64,000 nt of DNA from Ramazzottius varieornatus (Eukaryota; Tardigrada; Eutardigrada; Parachela; Ramazzottiidae): the NCBI GenBank assembly GCA_001949185.1, contig BDGG01000007.1, positions 2,278,112 through 2,342,111 on the forward strand, given 5' to 3'. The position numbers were made by a program, and so were the translations under genes. Position 1 is the stretch's first letter. Each line of letters begins with the position of its first letter. This document shows, piece by piece, positions 1-10,609 of this stretch. Under the pieces are notes generated by a model. That model was not told the origin of the DNA, did not search any database, and saw nothing but the letters and a program-made list of their open reading frames with translations.

Positions 1-1080
1 TTCCGTATATCTGTACTGCAAAGGGCTGAGTCTGGTGGATGCGAAAGTTTACATCTCTTCGGTACGATCGCAACATGTTATAGAGGGTTATGGCGACCCG
101 TCAGCTGATGATACGCGACTCAGAGTGATCATGAAAGGCTGGAACCGATCTGTAGTTGGTCAACGCATCAGTAGAGAACCCATCACGATTGATGTACTAA
201 GTAAACGCAAATCATTTTTGAGTATTCCCGACAAGCACATGTTATGGCATCTCCCACTGCCCAGACGCGGTACACCATAAAGCCTACTCCGTACAAACGT
301 CTCCATCACAAGGGTCTTCAAACACAAGCTGTACACTGTGCAGCAAACCCCCTACGCGATAACGGTAAGAGCCCTGACAACCCAGTGGAGTGGTCTAATT
401 ACGAGAACTCAGTCCGGGTTTAAGAGGATATTATTACGCTGCGAGTACTGCGTAATAATATCGCGGAGCGGGAGATAGCGCTGCTGTGCTCCGCTTTCGG
501 GCCCTAATACGTCATCATGAAGGGAACATGGCTATGTTATCAAACGCCGCTATAGGTAGTCACTGTCTCATTCGATCAATCAACCTATTCTTGCTGCACG
601 GGATGTGCCGGAGGTCCGGAGGACAATCAGTCAAAACTTGATTTCTACCGGAAACCAAAAAGTACATCAAGGTAGAACTCGAACCACCGGTCTCAGTAGT
701 ACGGCTGCGGCGTGTACGCACCAGTAACTCCTTTATGAATTCTGACTGAACATTTCTCATTATCGCACGATCCCGGTTTTGGTTGGCCGTGTTAAAGGGG
801 AGGCCATGTTCAGCAGCAGTACTGTCCTTATCTTTTGTCGTCACTCGTCAGCTAACTTACACCAGTGTGGCTATACTCAGCTTGGACATTTTTGCATCAT
901 TCGTGGCATCCGCGTCTTGTGAGGATAGAGTACGTGCTCTGGAAAAAGGTGAGAGATCTTTCCTGTGCGGATGATACTTGGCGGACAAAGAACCATGTCA
1001 TGTAGGCTAAAGCGAGTACCTATTGTGACAGTGTAACTGAATTTGCTGTTTTGTTCAGCAGGTCAGATCAAGCAATCAAG
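1..1080. other. 5' intergenic stretch, no recognised gene
   Basis: I find no recognisable protein in either strand. The open frames present are short and match no family I know. The only structure is a perfect inverted repeat at 427-462, listed separately. The stretch probably holds the promoter and 5' UTR of the reductase gene that follows, but I see no clear core promoter element. Confidence 0.5.
427..462. repeat. Perfect 13-bp inverted repeat with 10-nt loop
   Basis: The arm GATATTATTACGC at 427-439 is the exact reverse complement of 450-462, with a 10-nt spacer. It could form a hairpin or cruciform. No gene or terminator role can be assigned. Confidence 0.8.
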
Positions 1081-3059
1081 ATGGTCATGCAATGGTTGAA
1101 CATCATGGAAGGCACACCGGGCGCTTCCAACGTCTCGGACGACGCAAGCTCGACCGTGGTGGGTTTTACTGGAACTCTAGCTGAGAGGATCACAGCGTCC
1201 ATCGACAAGATCACCACCGAATATCTGGGCGCCGCCAAACCACATTTCGTGGCTGTGGGAGTGACGATGGCAGCGCTTGCTGGCAGCTACGCTCTCTGGG
1301 AAATAGGAAAGGGTGTCGTCTCTTACTGGCTAGCTGGACCGCTCCGTCTCGGTGCCAACATCAAGAAATACGGCTTATGGGCAGGTACAGAACTTTTCTT
1401 CACTGACGGTGCTGTATCTTTGATTTGTTTCCTTGTAGTTGTGACGGGAGCCAACACGGGAATTGGAAGAGTGTACTGCCTTGAGGTGAATTTCATTTCA
1501 CTGACTTTGTTTTGATGGTTTTACAGGGAGCGTGCGTTGTACGGCATGAGTGCAGTATGGTGCTTGTCAGTCTCAGTCAGGATCAAATGGATTATTGTCT
1601 ACTTGGTTTTAACTGTTTTTGCGTTGTCAATCAAGGCATAACATGGCAGTTCAATCAGGTCGTGTTTCCGCATTGCAGTTGGCTGCCAAAGGATACAACA
1701 TCGTTCTTGTCTCCCGGAACCAGGAGAAGCTCGAAGTTACTGCCAGAGAAGTTCGTAAGTACGGAGCAATGTCGGCAGATGACGGAGCAAATTGTAGCCG
1801 AGAAGTGTGAGAGAATTATTTTTGTTTCGGATTTCGTAGAGGATGTTCATCACGTGGAGGCTCGAGTCATTCAGGTCGATTTTGCCACTGGTCGCCTGCA
1901 AGACTACCTTCACGTGCAAGCTCAACTGCAAGGACTGGATATCGGTGTCCTGGGTGAGGGAAGGAATAACTTGCCTTCGACGAAATTCCTGCGAAAGACA
2001 AGATAATCTTTTTCAGTGAAGCGATATTTATGCTGGAGTTCCTTTTTGTTGCAGTGAATAATGCGGGAATTGGGCCGGAAGACCCAGCTACACCTTTTTT
2101 GGATAATCCTCCGGACGCCCAGGTATATGTTCTGACGAGGCTAATTGCCGTAGCTTGCCACATTGTTGGTGCGTGGGCTTACATCTTGGGCTAATTCGCT
2201 CATTGTTCTGTTTGTAGAGTTGTCTGGACCAGATCAACGTCAACTGCGCATCGTACACAATGATGACGCGCATGATCCTTCCACAGATGGTTGTGAACCG
2301 AAGAGGCATCATCATCAACATTTCTTCCATAGCTGGTGATGATTACACGCCCAACATGGCCATGTACTCGGCCACCAAGGCCTTCTCGAACTTCTTCTCA
2401 CAAGCTTTGGCCCAGGAATACAAATCCAAAGGAATCATCGTACAGGTCAGTCTAGAACACCGACAAACGTGACAAATATTTTTTCCAATTGACGCACGCT
2501 TCAGCCAATTACAGCGAAAAGGTGCGCCACTTGGCGAAACAAACTCGACAGCATCTTTGTTTCCAGGTGGCGCACGGTTCACGTCTATAACACTAAATAG
2601 GTGCGCTACTTCGGAAAACAAAGTTGCGGAGGTCATTTTTCGAATAGTTCACGCTTTGGGTCAGTGACCCTGGTGACGTGCGCGACTTGTGAGAACGATA
2701 TTTCCGTGTTTGTTTGCCGCGCTCCAGTTTCCTGGGGAAGCGTAACGGTAGCCTCTTTTCCTTTTCGGTGTTACAGAGCGTGATGCCTGGACCAGTAATG
2801 ACCAAGATGGTCCAGGAGAAGGACAAGAAAGGCTTGGCCATCGTTACTCCAGAAGACTTTGTTCCTCCTGCCTTGGCACAAGTCGGGCTTCGTAATGCTA
2901 CTTACGGCCACTGGAAGCACGCGCTATACGTAAGTCTTACTCGAAATTTTTCTGGTTTCCATGCGCCTTAAGAGATATCGTGAAGTCGTCGGCAATTGCG
3001 TGATTGTCTTGCAGATGAAGAGAAGGAAGATGGGCAACTGGTTCATGTCGCTGCTGTAA
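1081..3059 (+). CDS. HSD17B12: Very-long-chain 3-oxoacyl-CoA reductase (HSD17B12-like SDR)
   Basis: This is a short-chain dehydrogenase/reductase of the 17-beta-HSD type 12 / 3-ketoacyl-CoA reductase family, which reduces 3-ketoacyl-CoA in fatty-acid elongation at the ER. An N-terminal hydrophobic segment (about 1255-1340) precedes the NADPH-binding motif TGANTGIG, split over an intron near 1385-1438. It is followed by VNNAGIGPEDP after the acceptor near 2055, the catalytic serine region INISSIAG, and YSATK (YxxxK) at about 2365-2382. Clear exons are 1081-1384, 1439-1485, 1679-1754, about 1790-1950, 2055-2121, 2218-2442, 2776-2930 and 3015-3059. The boundaries around 1755-1800 are uncertain. 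The start at 1081 is the first in-frame ATG. The last exon ends in a basic tail before TAA at 3057-3059. The gene is convergent with TAF11. Confidence 0.85.
2480..2640. repeat. Intronic palindromic repeat, two linked hairpins
   Basis: Two adjacent copies of the GTGGCGCAC / GTGCGCCAC palindromic family lie in the intron before the seventh exon of the reductase gene. The first runs from GACGCACG near 2490 to GGTGCGCCACTTGG near 2521. The second runs from GGTGGCGCACGG near 2568 to GGTGCGCTACTTCGG near 2598. Arms are imperfect, as expected of old copies. Confidence 0.6.
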
Positions 3060-3436
3060 GCGTCTCTACCTCATCCAGTCATTTCATAAATTCTTTCATT
3101 CATCGAAAGCTGCTTGTATCATTCTGTGAAACCTTTACTGTCAGTTTCGTCGAGCGAATTAATGCGTGTGAGCACAAAATTTCATTGCCTGGACAGATGG
3201 TTTGCGAAATTTCACCACGTGTGCTCGATTGGGTTTTGGTGATGTGTTTCAGTTTTACCCCTAAAAATGTGTTTCGTATTCTGAATGGTTTAGAAAATTC
3301 TTCTTCGTATAGCTGAGCTGAACTCGAGGTACAAAAGATAAATTTGAACGACTATGGAAAAAAGCAGGAGGGTAATTTTTCACAAACGATTGAGTAGAAC
3401 GGATCAAAGTACGAGTAGAGCGGAAGTGAAAGAGGT

Positions 3437-4544
3437 TCAGGGAAAAGGCTGAACGATGGTTTTCTTTCGGTACTTGGTGGTGGTCGTTGTGGACTTGTTC
3501 CTCAACTGCCGAAGAGCTTCGCGAAGATGCTTGGGCTGCAGCGGACCAGTCTCGCCCCACTGTTCCTTCACGTCCAGCGCGTGCTCCACCATCTCGCCCA
3601 CGTATAGTTTGGCGACACCTGCCATGGCGATCACCGTGTTCTGGGAGACCGTACACCCAGCCACGGTCTGGACGATGCGACGAACTGCTGCCTTTGGAAA
3701 GGAAGCCCGACGGTACACTTCGTAGCGGTTGAGCTGCTCTTCCGACAAGTGGGAGATGAGCAGCTGCAACTTCTGTCGTTCCGCGATGTCTTCTGGCTTC
3801 TCTTCTTTCAAAGGAAGTAGATCCATCAAGTCACCTTCGAAATCGTCGTCGACGACGGGCGAATCCCCGCGACTCTCGTCGGTGGTTTCCTTGGAAGAGG
3901 AAGGCCTAAAATCAAAAAGATATCAACTTGATTGATGGGAGACTGACCATAAGACTACCAAGGAGAACAGCAGCCAAATCCGAGAGCCGCATCACATTTG
4001 ATCTTGCTTGATTCGACCTAACCTAGAGCCACATTACTGCAACGATCAAATTCATTGTGTGCACAATCAACAATCAATGAACGATCTAACACTGCATAAT
4101 CGATGTTTTCCTAAATGTCACGTACCTCGATCCCGACGCTTTTAGCTTCTTGGCTTTCTTCGCCGTCGACGAACTGGATTTTGAGTTTGAGGAAGATGCT
4201 ACGGAGACTTCAGTATCGTGAGTGGAGCCGGAGTTTTGTCGTTTACGATTCGTTTTGGACGTCTTGAACAGTTTGGACGAGGCTTCAGACTTCGTCGACA
4301 TTGAATCGACGTCGCGCGGTTCTGTTTTCAGTTCTGGCTTTTCTTCCGGTGTAAGGACGGCTAGTGGCAATGAAAGCTCTTCTTTGGTAACCAGAGGTTC
4401 TTCTGTCGGAAGCGAGCTGGCGCTGGAATCGTCAAGAGGGGCGCTGACAGCTTGAGAAGTTGTGGCAGAGTCAGCTGGCCCGGCCACGGGATCCAGGGGG
4501 AAATCTGGGAAATCTAGCAAGGCTTCCATCCCGTCGTTGTCCAT
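3437..4544 (-). CDS. TAF11: TFIID subunit 11 (TAF11, histone fold)
   Basis: TAF11 is a TFIID subunit that pairs with TAF13 through a histone fold in RNA polymerase II initiation. The C-terminal exon (about 3906 down to 3437) carries the conserved TAFII28 domain, with [46 protein letters not shown] and [14 protein letters not shown]. It ends in a basic tail. The first exon (4544 to about 4128) encodes an acidic and Ser/Thr-rich low-complexity N-terminus starting [19 protein letters not shown] and a Lys-rich stretch. One intron of about 220 bp separates them. The start is the ATG at 4544; an in-frame upstream extension lacks conserved sequence. The gene is convergent with the reductase at 1081-3059. 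Confidence 0.92.
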
Positions 4545-4679
4545 GATTGCCTGTCTTTCGAAGAACCTTATAGTGAAACACTGCAACGCAAGACGACAAC
4601 TCGTCGAAAAGTCTCTACAACTAGAAGAAAAGTTTCAAAAATGCGAGGTTTGTCCGCAGTTGATTGCTTTGCTTGATTG

Positions 4680-6243
4680 AGGGTGTCTAATAAAGCCCAT
4701 GAACTCAGATATACTGTCATTTCATGTCATGTCATATCTTAAGAAGGGAAAGGACAGTGTTATTTTACTATAACTTTTGGAATTTTAATTCCTATTACGA
4801 TCATTAAAATAATACCAGATTTTATAATCTTAATTGCAGGAAACGGTTTTCTTAGAATTTTCTATTATCTATTAATTTTACGTGTGTTAGCAATACAATT
4901 GTGGGCGATCCAACGTGGCACATTTTACGCCATGCTGACGCACTGTTAGCTCTTCAGATGTTGAATCAATGCACGGCAGCGGCACAAAACGCAACATTCG
5001 CGATGCGTGAAACGAAACTATGTGGTGCGCAGCTCGTTTCCCATGACCCGATGCACAAACTGAGCTCATACCCAGTACCTAGGTCACATAATGGCGGATG
5101 TTGTCCAAATGTCCAACAACGTAAGCGTCTAAAACCATGCAGCAAATACCATAGATCGCGCATTTTCGGCCCTTTTCCCGCATTCTAGGTCCATTGTAAT
5201 TGCAGTTTGGCCTAATCTTAATTATCTATATTACTATCCGACCATCAAGCCAATTTTACTATAGTTTTACTATATAGTAAAATCCGTCGGCTGAGTTTGA
5301 CAATTTTATTTATCATAGTAAAATTCAAAACGGCCGATTTTCGACCATTTTCAATTATCTATTACAATCACCAAAATAACACGGAAAAGGACTACTGTAT
5401 TCCCCCGATATCTCCGCGAAGCCTGACACTCACGGCGCCCACTACGAAACGTACATGACGTACGGCGGAAGGGCACGTGTATATGGATAACGTACGTCCT
5501 GTAGGTGGCGCCACGAGTGACGCGGTTCGCGAAGATATCGGGGGAATACAGTATTACATCACCCGCCAACAACCCGTCATGACGTTTCAACGTTCTTTTC
5601 TGATTTCCGAAAGAAACAAAAAACGGCGAAACCCAGAGGCGATACTTCGTACAGTACAGAGAAGCTTTGATCTTCAAAGAAGCTTTACGCTTTTGTGAGT
5701 TGGAGCAGTCGCTCTAGAAACTTTATTCTCGGATTCTCCATCCTTTGCTCTGTGTTTGGACCATTGAACAGCGAAGAGAGAAGCATGCTGGAGCAAGACA
5801 ACCATCTTCTCGCCGGTTGCCTTACCATGATTATACCAGAGTGAATCCAGGATGGTGGTAAACGTGTATAGAACAGTAATTACGAAAACGTCGAACAATC
5901 CCTGTACTTAAGCGAGCTGCTATGGTCAGCTAGGCTGGCCGCCAGGACTATTTTCCTGCGAGAGAGGTTTGTTTGAGCCTCGAAAATCCAGTCAACGGCC
6001 TCCTCGATGTTCGGAGGATAAAAGGTAGAATAATATTTGATAACATGTCAACAATGCAGGACGCTGGGCACCCAGAGATTTATATCTCATGACTGATGTC
6101 ATATCATATCATGTCACGTTGCAATGTCATGCCATGTCGTGTCTTATCATCTTATATCGTGCAATTGTCACTCATTGACTCATTGTTCAAGATCCAAGAT
6201 TTCCTATCCAACTATCCGATTCCGCTTGCAGTTACGGGACAAC
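4680..6243. other. Intergenic, AT-rich, with one MITE
   Basis: No gene is recognised between the divergent TAF11 and YARS2 starts. It holds AT-rich runs around 4740-4880 and 5210-5340, the MITE at 5395-5551, and a CATGTCAT-type simple repeat around 6095-6160 just upstream of the synthetase start. Short frames in it show no family resemblance. Confidence 0.5.
5395..5551. mobile_element. 157-bp MITE with TA target duplication
   Basis: A non-autonomous DNA element with imperfect inverted ends of about 45-50 bp. The first about 22 bases of each end, starting CTGTATTCCCCCGATATCT, match with one mismatch. It is flanked by a TA on each side (5393-5394 and 5552-5553). The outer ten bases CTGTATTCCC are the same as those of the pogo-like element at 40557-41925, so that family's transposase may have mobilised it. 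It has no coding capacity. Confidence 0.85.
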
Positions 6244-9200
6244 ATGTTGTCCAGACCATCTGCTATACTACGATCGCCGTTCGTTACCACAAATCCATGC
6301 TGTCGAACGTGCCATCGTCCATTCTCGTCACTAAACCTCCCAGCGCTGCACGAGCGTGGGCTGATCAAAGACATGCTGCCGGACACGATGGGGTACAGTG
6401 AGTTTACGACTGCGAGGGTAGGAACTGGCGGTAATCATGTTTCTCATTGCAGCACCAGGATGAGCGAGATGATCAGCAAGAAAGAAACCTCGGTTTACGC
6501 CGGTTTTGACCCGACAGCTTCCAGGTAAGTTTTAATGTGGTTGGCTCGCTTGGCAGGAAACACGTTGTGTGCGTGCTGCTGTGACATCACTGACATGCTG
6601 TTACGCTATGGGCGAAGAAGACAGTCCGGAGATTGATACGGCGCTCGAGCAGAGCAAGAAGTCGGATTAGCTTAGGAATGAGCCAGTTGAAAGGGAGCAC
6701 CTGGGCGGAGCCGAACCGACTGAACCCACTAATGTGCCCGGTGCTTAATTCCCGAGCAAGACATATGGGCCGATACTCGAGTGCGTAAGAAATCCGAGTA
6801 ACGTTCCAACTACGCTTTTCTGTGCGTATTTCTTCCCAAAAGTTTTTCAGAACCTCAGATTTGCTTTCAAGACGTCCCACCGAGGTGCCAACTGCCCCTT
6901 TAACTGCACATTTCAGAGTTTAACGTCCGTTATTGATCATTCGTCAAACTGTAGCAACGACTGCTCGCTTGGCTGTGACTTTGTCAACCTTGAAAACAAC
7001 GAAAATCTCAGTTTGACTGTGGGTGTAACTGTGGCTTTCGAAACTTCGATGAGACTGCAACTTCAACTATGACTTGCCACAATAAGAGCTGTCTCTAACT
7101 GTGGCTTTTGCCACTTTCTGGATTTTACCTTGCCTATAACTGCGATCGTAGTATTTCGTATCAAGAATCACTTGAGCTTTAACCAGTCGGAACTGGACAT
7201 CACTTTTTCCGTTGGTGTATCAGAACTGGAAACTTCGTGTGATTTGACATCGCATCTTACCAAAAAGTCATTAGTTACGAAAATTGATGGAGGTGTTGCG
7301 AAACCGTCCGGAGAAGTTACTAATCGGTTGGATCGCGTAGCGCGTCTCGACCTCAGCCGATTAGAGTAAGGAATGGGAGGGGCCAAAGTCTTACGCTACT
7401 CGGTTTTCTTGCGCTGCTCGAGTGCCGTATCAGCCTCTCTAGTACGTCTTACCAAGCGTGGCAGTCAGTTTCATTTTATTTTTCAGTTTGCACGTCGGGA
7501 ATCTCCTTCCTCTCATCGGTTTACTGCATTTCCAACGAGCCGGAATCAAGCCCATCGTCGTGGTAGGATTCTCCGGCCTTTGCATGAAAGGTATTGTGCT
7601 GCAAATGCATCTGTTGTAGTTTTAGATTGGCGGAGCGACTGCCACCATCGGTGATCCATCGGGGAAGAAGACTGAGCGGGAACGCATTACATCAGACATT
7701 GTCGACGAAAATGCCGCAGCTATCCGGAAAAACATCGACAACATCTTCGCGAACCACAAGAAATACCTTTGGCAGTCGGAAGAAAAGCTGCCTCCATTCA
7801 CGTCAGGAATTAAACTTGAACTTCCTAGTTAACTTTCACTGTTCGACACCACATGGTTTATGTTTCAATGCTTCTGTCTGCAGGATTGTCAACAATATGA
7901 AATGGTACAAGGATATAAATGCGGTTGACTTTTTGGGGAATGTGGGACGTCATATTCGGATAGGAGGAATGCTGTTGAAAGACAGGTGAGTGTGGAATAT
8001 TCAGCCCAGTCAGAATTTTCCTGTTCGCCATTAGTGGCGCATGTTGTCACGCAGTGCTATAGCTTAGTGTATCAGACATCGAGCACGTTGACGTCATGCG
8101 CCACCGGAAGTCGAAGCACTGAAGTCGCTCTTGCGATGTCTTCTGAGGCCAGTTGCAGCCAGTTCGAACTCCGAAACGATGTGTCATGCTGTACGTATCT
8201 CACCTGACAAGAGGCTTCTGTTGTAGTGTCCAGACCAGGCTGAACAGTTCGGAAGGAATGAGTTTCGCTGAGTTTAGCTATCAGGCCTTTCAAGCTTATG
8301 ACTGGCTTCACTTGTTGAAGACCTACAACTGCTTCCTTCAGGTAGAGTAATCTCAGTCTTTCACAACCGTGCGTTCCCTCGCCCCTAGTTCGTGTGATGT
8401 AGATTGGTGGAAGCGATCAGATGGGGAACATGAAAGCCGGTTACGATCTCATACGGAAGGTAACTGGCGACTCACCGTACAGTCTTACCGTTCCCCTGAT
8501 CACAACGGAGACCGGTGACAAGTTTGGCAAGTCGGCTGGAAATGCTGTCTGGCTGGATAGCGAACAAACTTCCACCTTTGACTTTTATCAGGTGAGGAAG
8601 TTGGCTTTCGGAAAAGATTCTGTTCGCAAAGATTTCTGGACGACCCGGATTTTTTTGCAGTTCTTTCTCCGGTCTTCCGACAATGACGCCGCGCAGTACC
8701 TGAAGCTGTTCTCTTTTATTCCCGAGAAGCAACTGACCGAGGTTCTTGAGAGCCACCATGCGAACCCTGGTCAAAGAAAAGCCCAGAAGAAGCTGGCGGA
8801 ACAGGCCACTTTACTCGTCCATGGCGGTAAGGTTTGTTTTCGTTGAGTCGAACGTGGCAAATGAACCGAACATGGTTGTTATCTCCAGTGACGCACGTTT
8901 GCATATTAATGGCTGAATGAATGCGCCGCTTGAAAAAACGATCTTGTCGAATTCCCAAGTGGCGCACGTTTTCATTGTAATTGGCTGAAAGTGTGCGTTA
9001 ATTGGGAAGACGATAATTTTCAAGTCATTTGCCGACAGCCCACGTTTTCTTGAATTCTTCGAACCCTTCTTATGTCGCACCGTAGAGGAAGGCCTTAAGA
9101 CGGCCCTACAAGCTACCGAAGCCCTGTTCAACTCGAGCGTCGAGGCCTTGTCGACGCTAAACCCGGAAGTCTTTCCTTCGATATTGGGACAAGCCTTCGT

Positions 9201-9563
9201 GACAAACCTTCCTTTGAATTCCAGCATAACAGTCTTGGACACTGTCATGCAAGCCAAATGTTTCCAGGAAGAAAGTAAGCTACTCTTTCTCTTTATTTTT
9301 CTCATAATTTGCAGTAAGCCTTTTTGTTCACAGAAGACGCGAGGAGAGTAATCGGCGCTGGCGGAGTTTACATTAACCATCAGAAGACACGGGTCGCGGA
9401 CCATGTCATACAAGCTGGCTCGCATATCCTGCCGAACAACATCACCCTCATAAGAATAGGTAACTATCACTAGCTCGATGTTTTCTATGAGTGAAGAGAT
9501 GTTGACTGGTTCTCTGTCCTTGCAGGGAAGAAAAACCACTATGTTGTACGGTGGAGAAGTTGA
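6244..9563 (+). CDS. YARS2: Mitochondrial tyrosyl-tRNA synthetase
   Basis: A class I aminoacyl-tRNA synthetase that charges mitochondrial tRNA-Tyr. The first exon (6244 to about 6391) encodes an Arg/Ser-rich mitochondrial presequence, then LHERGLIKDMLPD. The catalytic domain follows over several exons: VYAGFDPTAS (about 6495-6525), the HIGH-type motif LHVGNLL (about 7489) with Asn for the usual His, GGATATIGDPSGKKTERER (about 7630), MKWYKDIN, IGGSDQMGNMKAGYDLI (about 8405) and the KMSKS-type motif KFGKSAGN (about 8520). The C-terminal S4-like region, with ARRVIGAGGVYINHQK, ends RSIT-less at TGA 9561-9563 after a short last exon. The second intron is unusually long (about 6528-7485). Introns near 8845-9085 and elsewhere carry palindromic repeats. 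It is convergent with MRPL55. Confidence 0.93.
8869..9020. repeat. Intronic palindromic repeat, two linked hairpins
   Basis: Two tandem copies of the palindromic family lie in a YARS2 intron. The first is GTGACGCACG near 8888 to ATGCGCCGCTTG near 8920. The second is CCAAGTGGCGCACG near 8957 to GTGTGCGTTAATTGGG near 8991. The linker between them is AAAACGATCTTGTCGAATTCC, the same linker seen at 22010-22045. Confidence 0.75.
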
Positions 9564-9756
9564 ACGAGTTGATTGAACAAAAGTTGACTCGTTTGATTGT
9601 TATAACGTCGTTTTTTGTCTCTCGGTTTGAAGGTTTTCGCACTGCAGATGCTCCTCAGAGTCGCGTCAGATGGTTTCTAGTTTACACAGTCGACAAATTC
9701 GTACAGAAGAAAGAAAAGAAGAAAGGATGTTTAACGTTGACGAGCAGTAGAGAGAT

Positions 9757-10196
9757 TCATCTTTGCCGTCTGGGTTGAATATATCTGGAAGCGTCAAAGT
9801 CATCCTCAATTTCCTCTTCTACCTTCACTTCCATTTTTGGTTTGCGCTTAACAAGCCGCGCTCGACGTTCTTCTTCCGAGAGAGAATTCAGATCCAAGGG
9901 AAGCTGTTGAAAGCAGACACAATCAAACGATGATCAGTCTAAAGAGTGATACTGAAAGTACTCACCGTAATAATTTTGCGTGGTTCCTTATAGCGAATGT
10001 TGATGGTCGATCCGTCTGGCAGGACCATCATGGTAGGATAAAGGCGTGTGTGTATCTTTCGACCAACTTTCGCCACAGTGGCTCGGTTAGAGTTGTGCCG
10101 GACTGTCTGAGATAGTAACGGGAGCAGAGAGGGAAAGGAGATCTTCGGCTTGCAGAAGTACAGCAAATACACGGCGCTCCTCAAGTTGTTCATCAT
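9757..10196 (-). CDS. MRPL55: Mitochondrial ribosomal protein bL55m
   Basis: A metazoan-specific protein of the mitochondrial large ribosomal subunit. Exon 1 (10196 to about 9967) has a hydrophobic and basic presequence, then the family core HNSNRATVAKVGRKIHTRLY and LPDGSTINIRYKEPRKII. Exon 2 (about 9906 to 9757) continues LPLDLNSLSEEERRARLVKR and ends DDFDASRYIQPRRQR before TGA. Both match the known L55 pattern, and the length of about 125 aa is normal. The start at 10196 is followed at once by a second Met. It is convergent with YARS2 and divergent from DPH2. Confidence 0.9.
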
Positions 10197-10609
10197 GGCA
10201 GCCTACTTCCGCTGGATTCCCAGCCTCCGAAGCAGGACTAACAAGTTAAAGACGGGAGCGGAGCAGAGATAGTCCGCAAAAAGAGGAGCAGATAATTATA
10301 TCCACCGGAAGTCGCTGAAACGGAATATTTTTCAAACGTCAAAATTAATACGTTGGAGTCTGGCTTGATTGAAGCGACTGCTTGATTGGCACGTTCATTT
10401 ACATGGATGCGCACAGGCACAGCACGCACGTGCTATGCGCACCACCAAGCGCGCTGCACAAACCATGCACCTGCACGGCTGCACCGGAAGTGTTCATCTA
10501 AGTTCTTTCTGTTTTCCCGTTCTTCCTGGTCGAACGTTGATTCCTGTGCCACCGCGTGCCATCGGGGAAGGAAGAAGAGCACGGACTTGCCATCTCCCAC
10601 GCATCCAGA

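Noticed and set aside
35-974. Short frames at the left edge
   Set aside because: No motif, no splice logic and no family resemblance; most likely non-coding.
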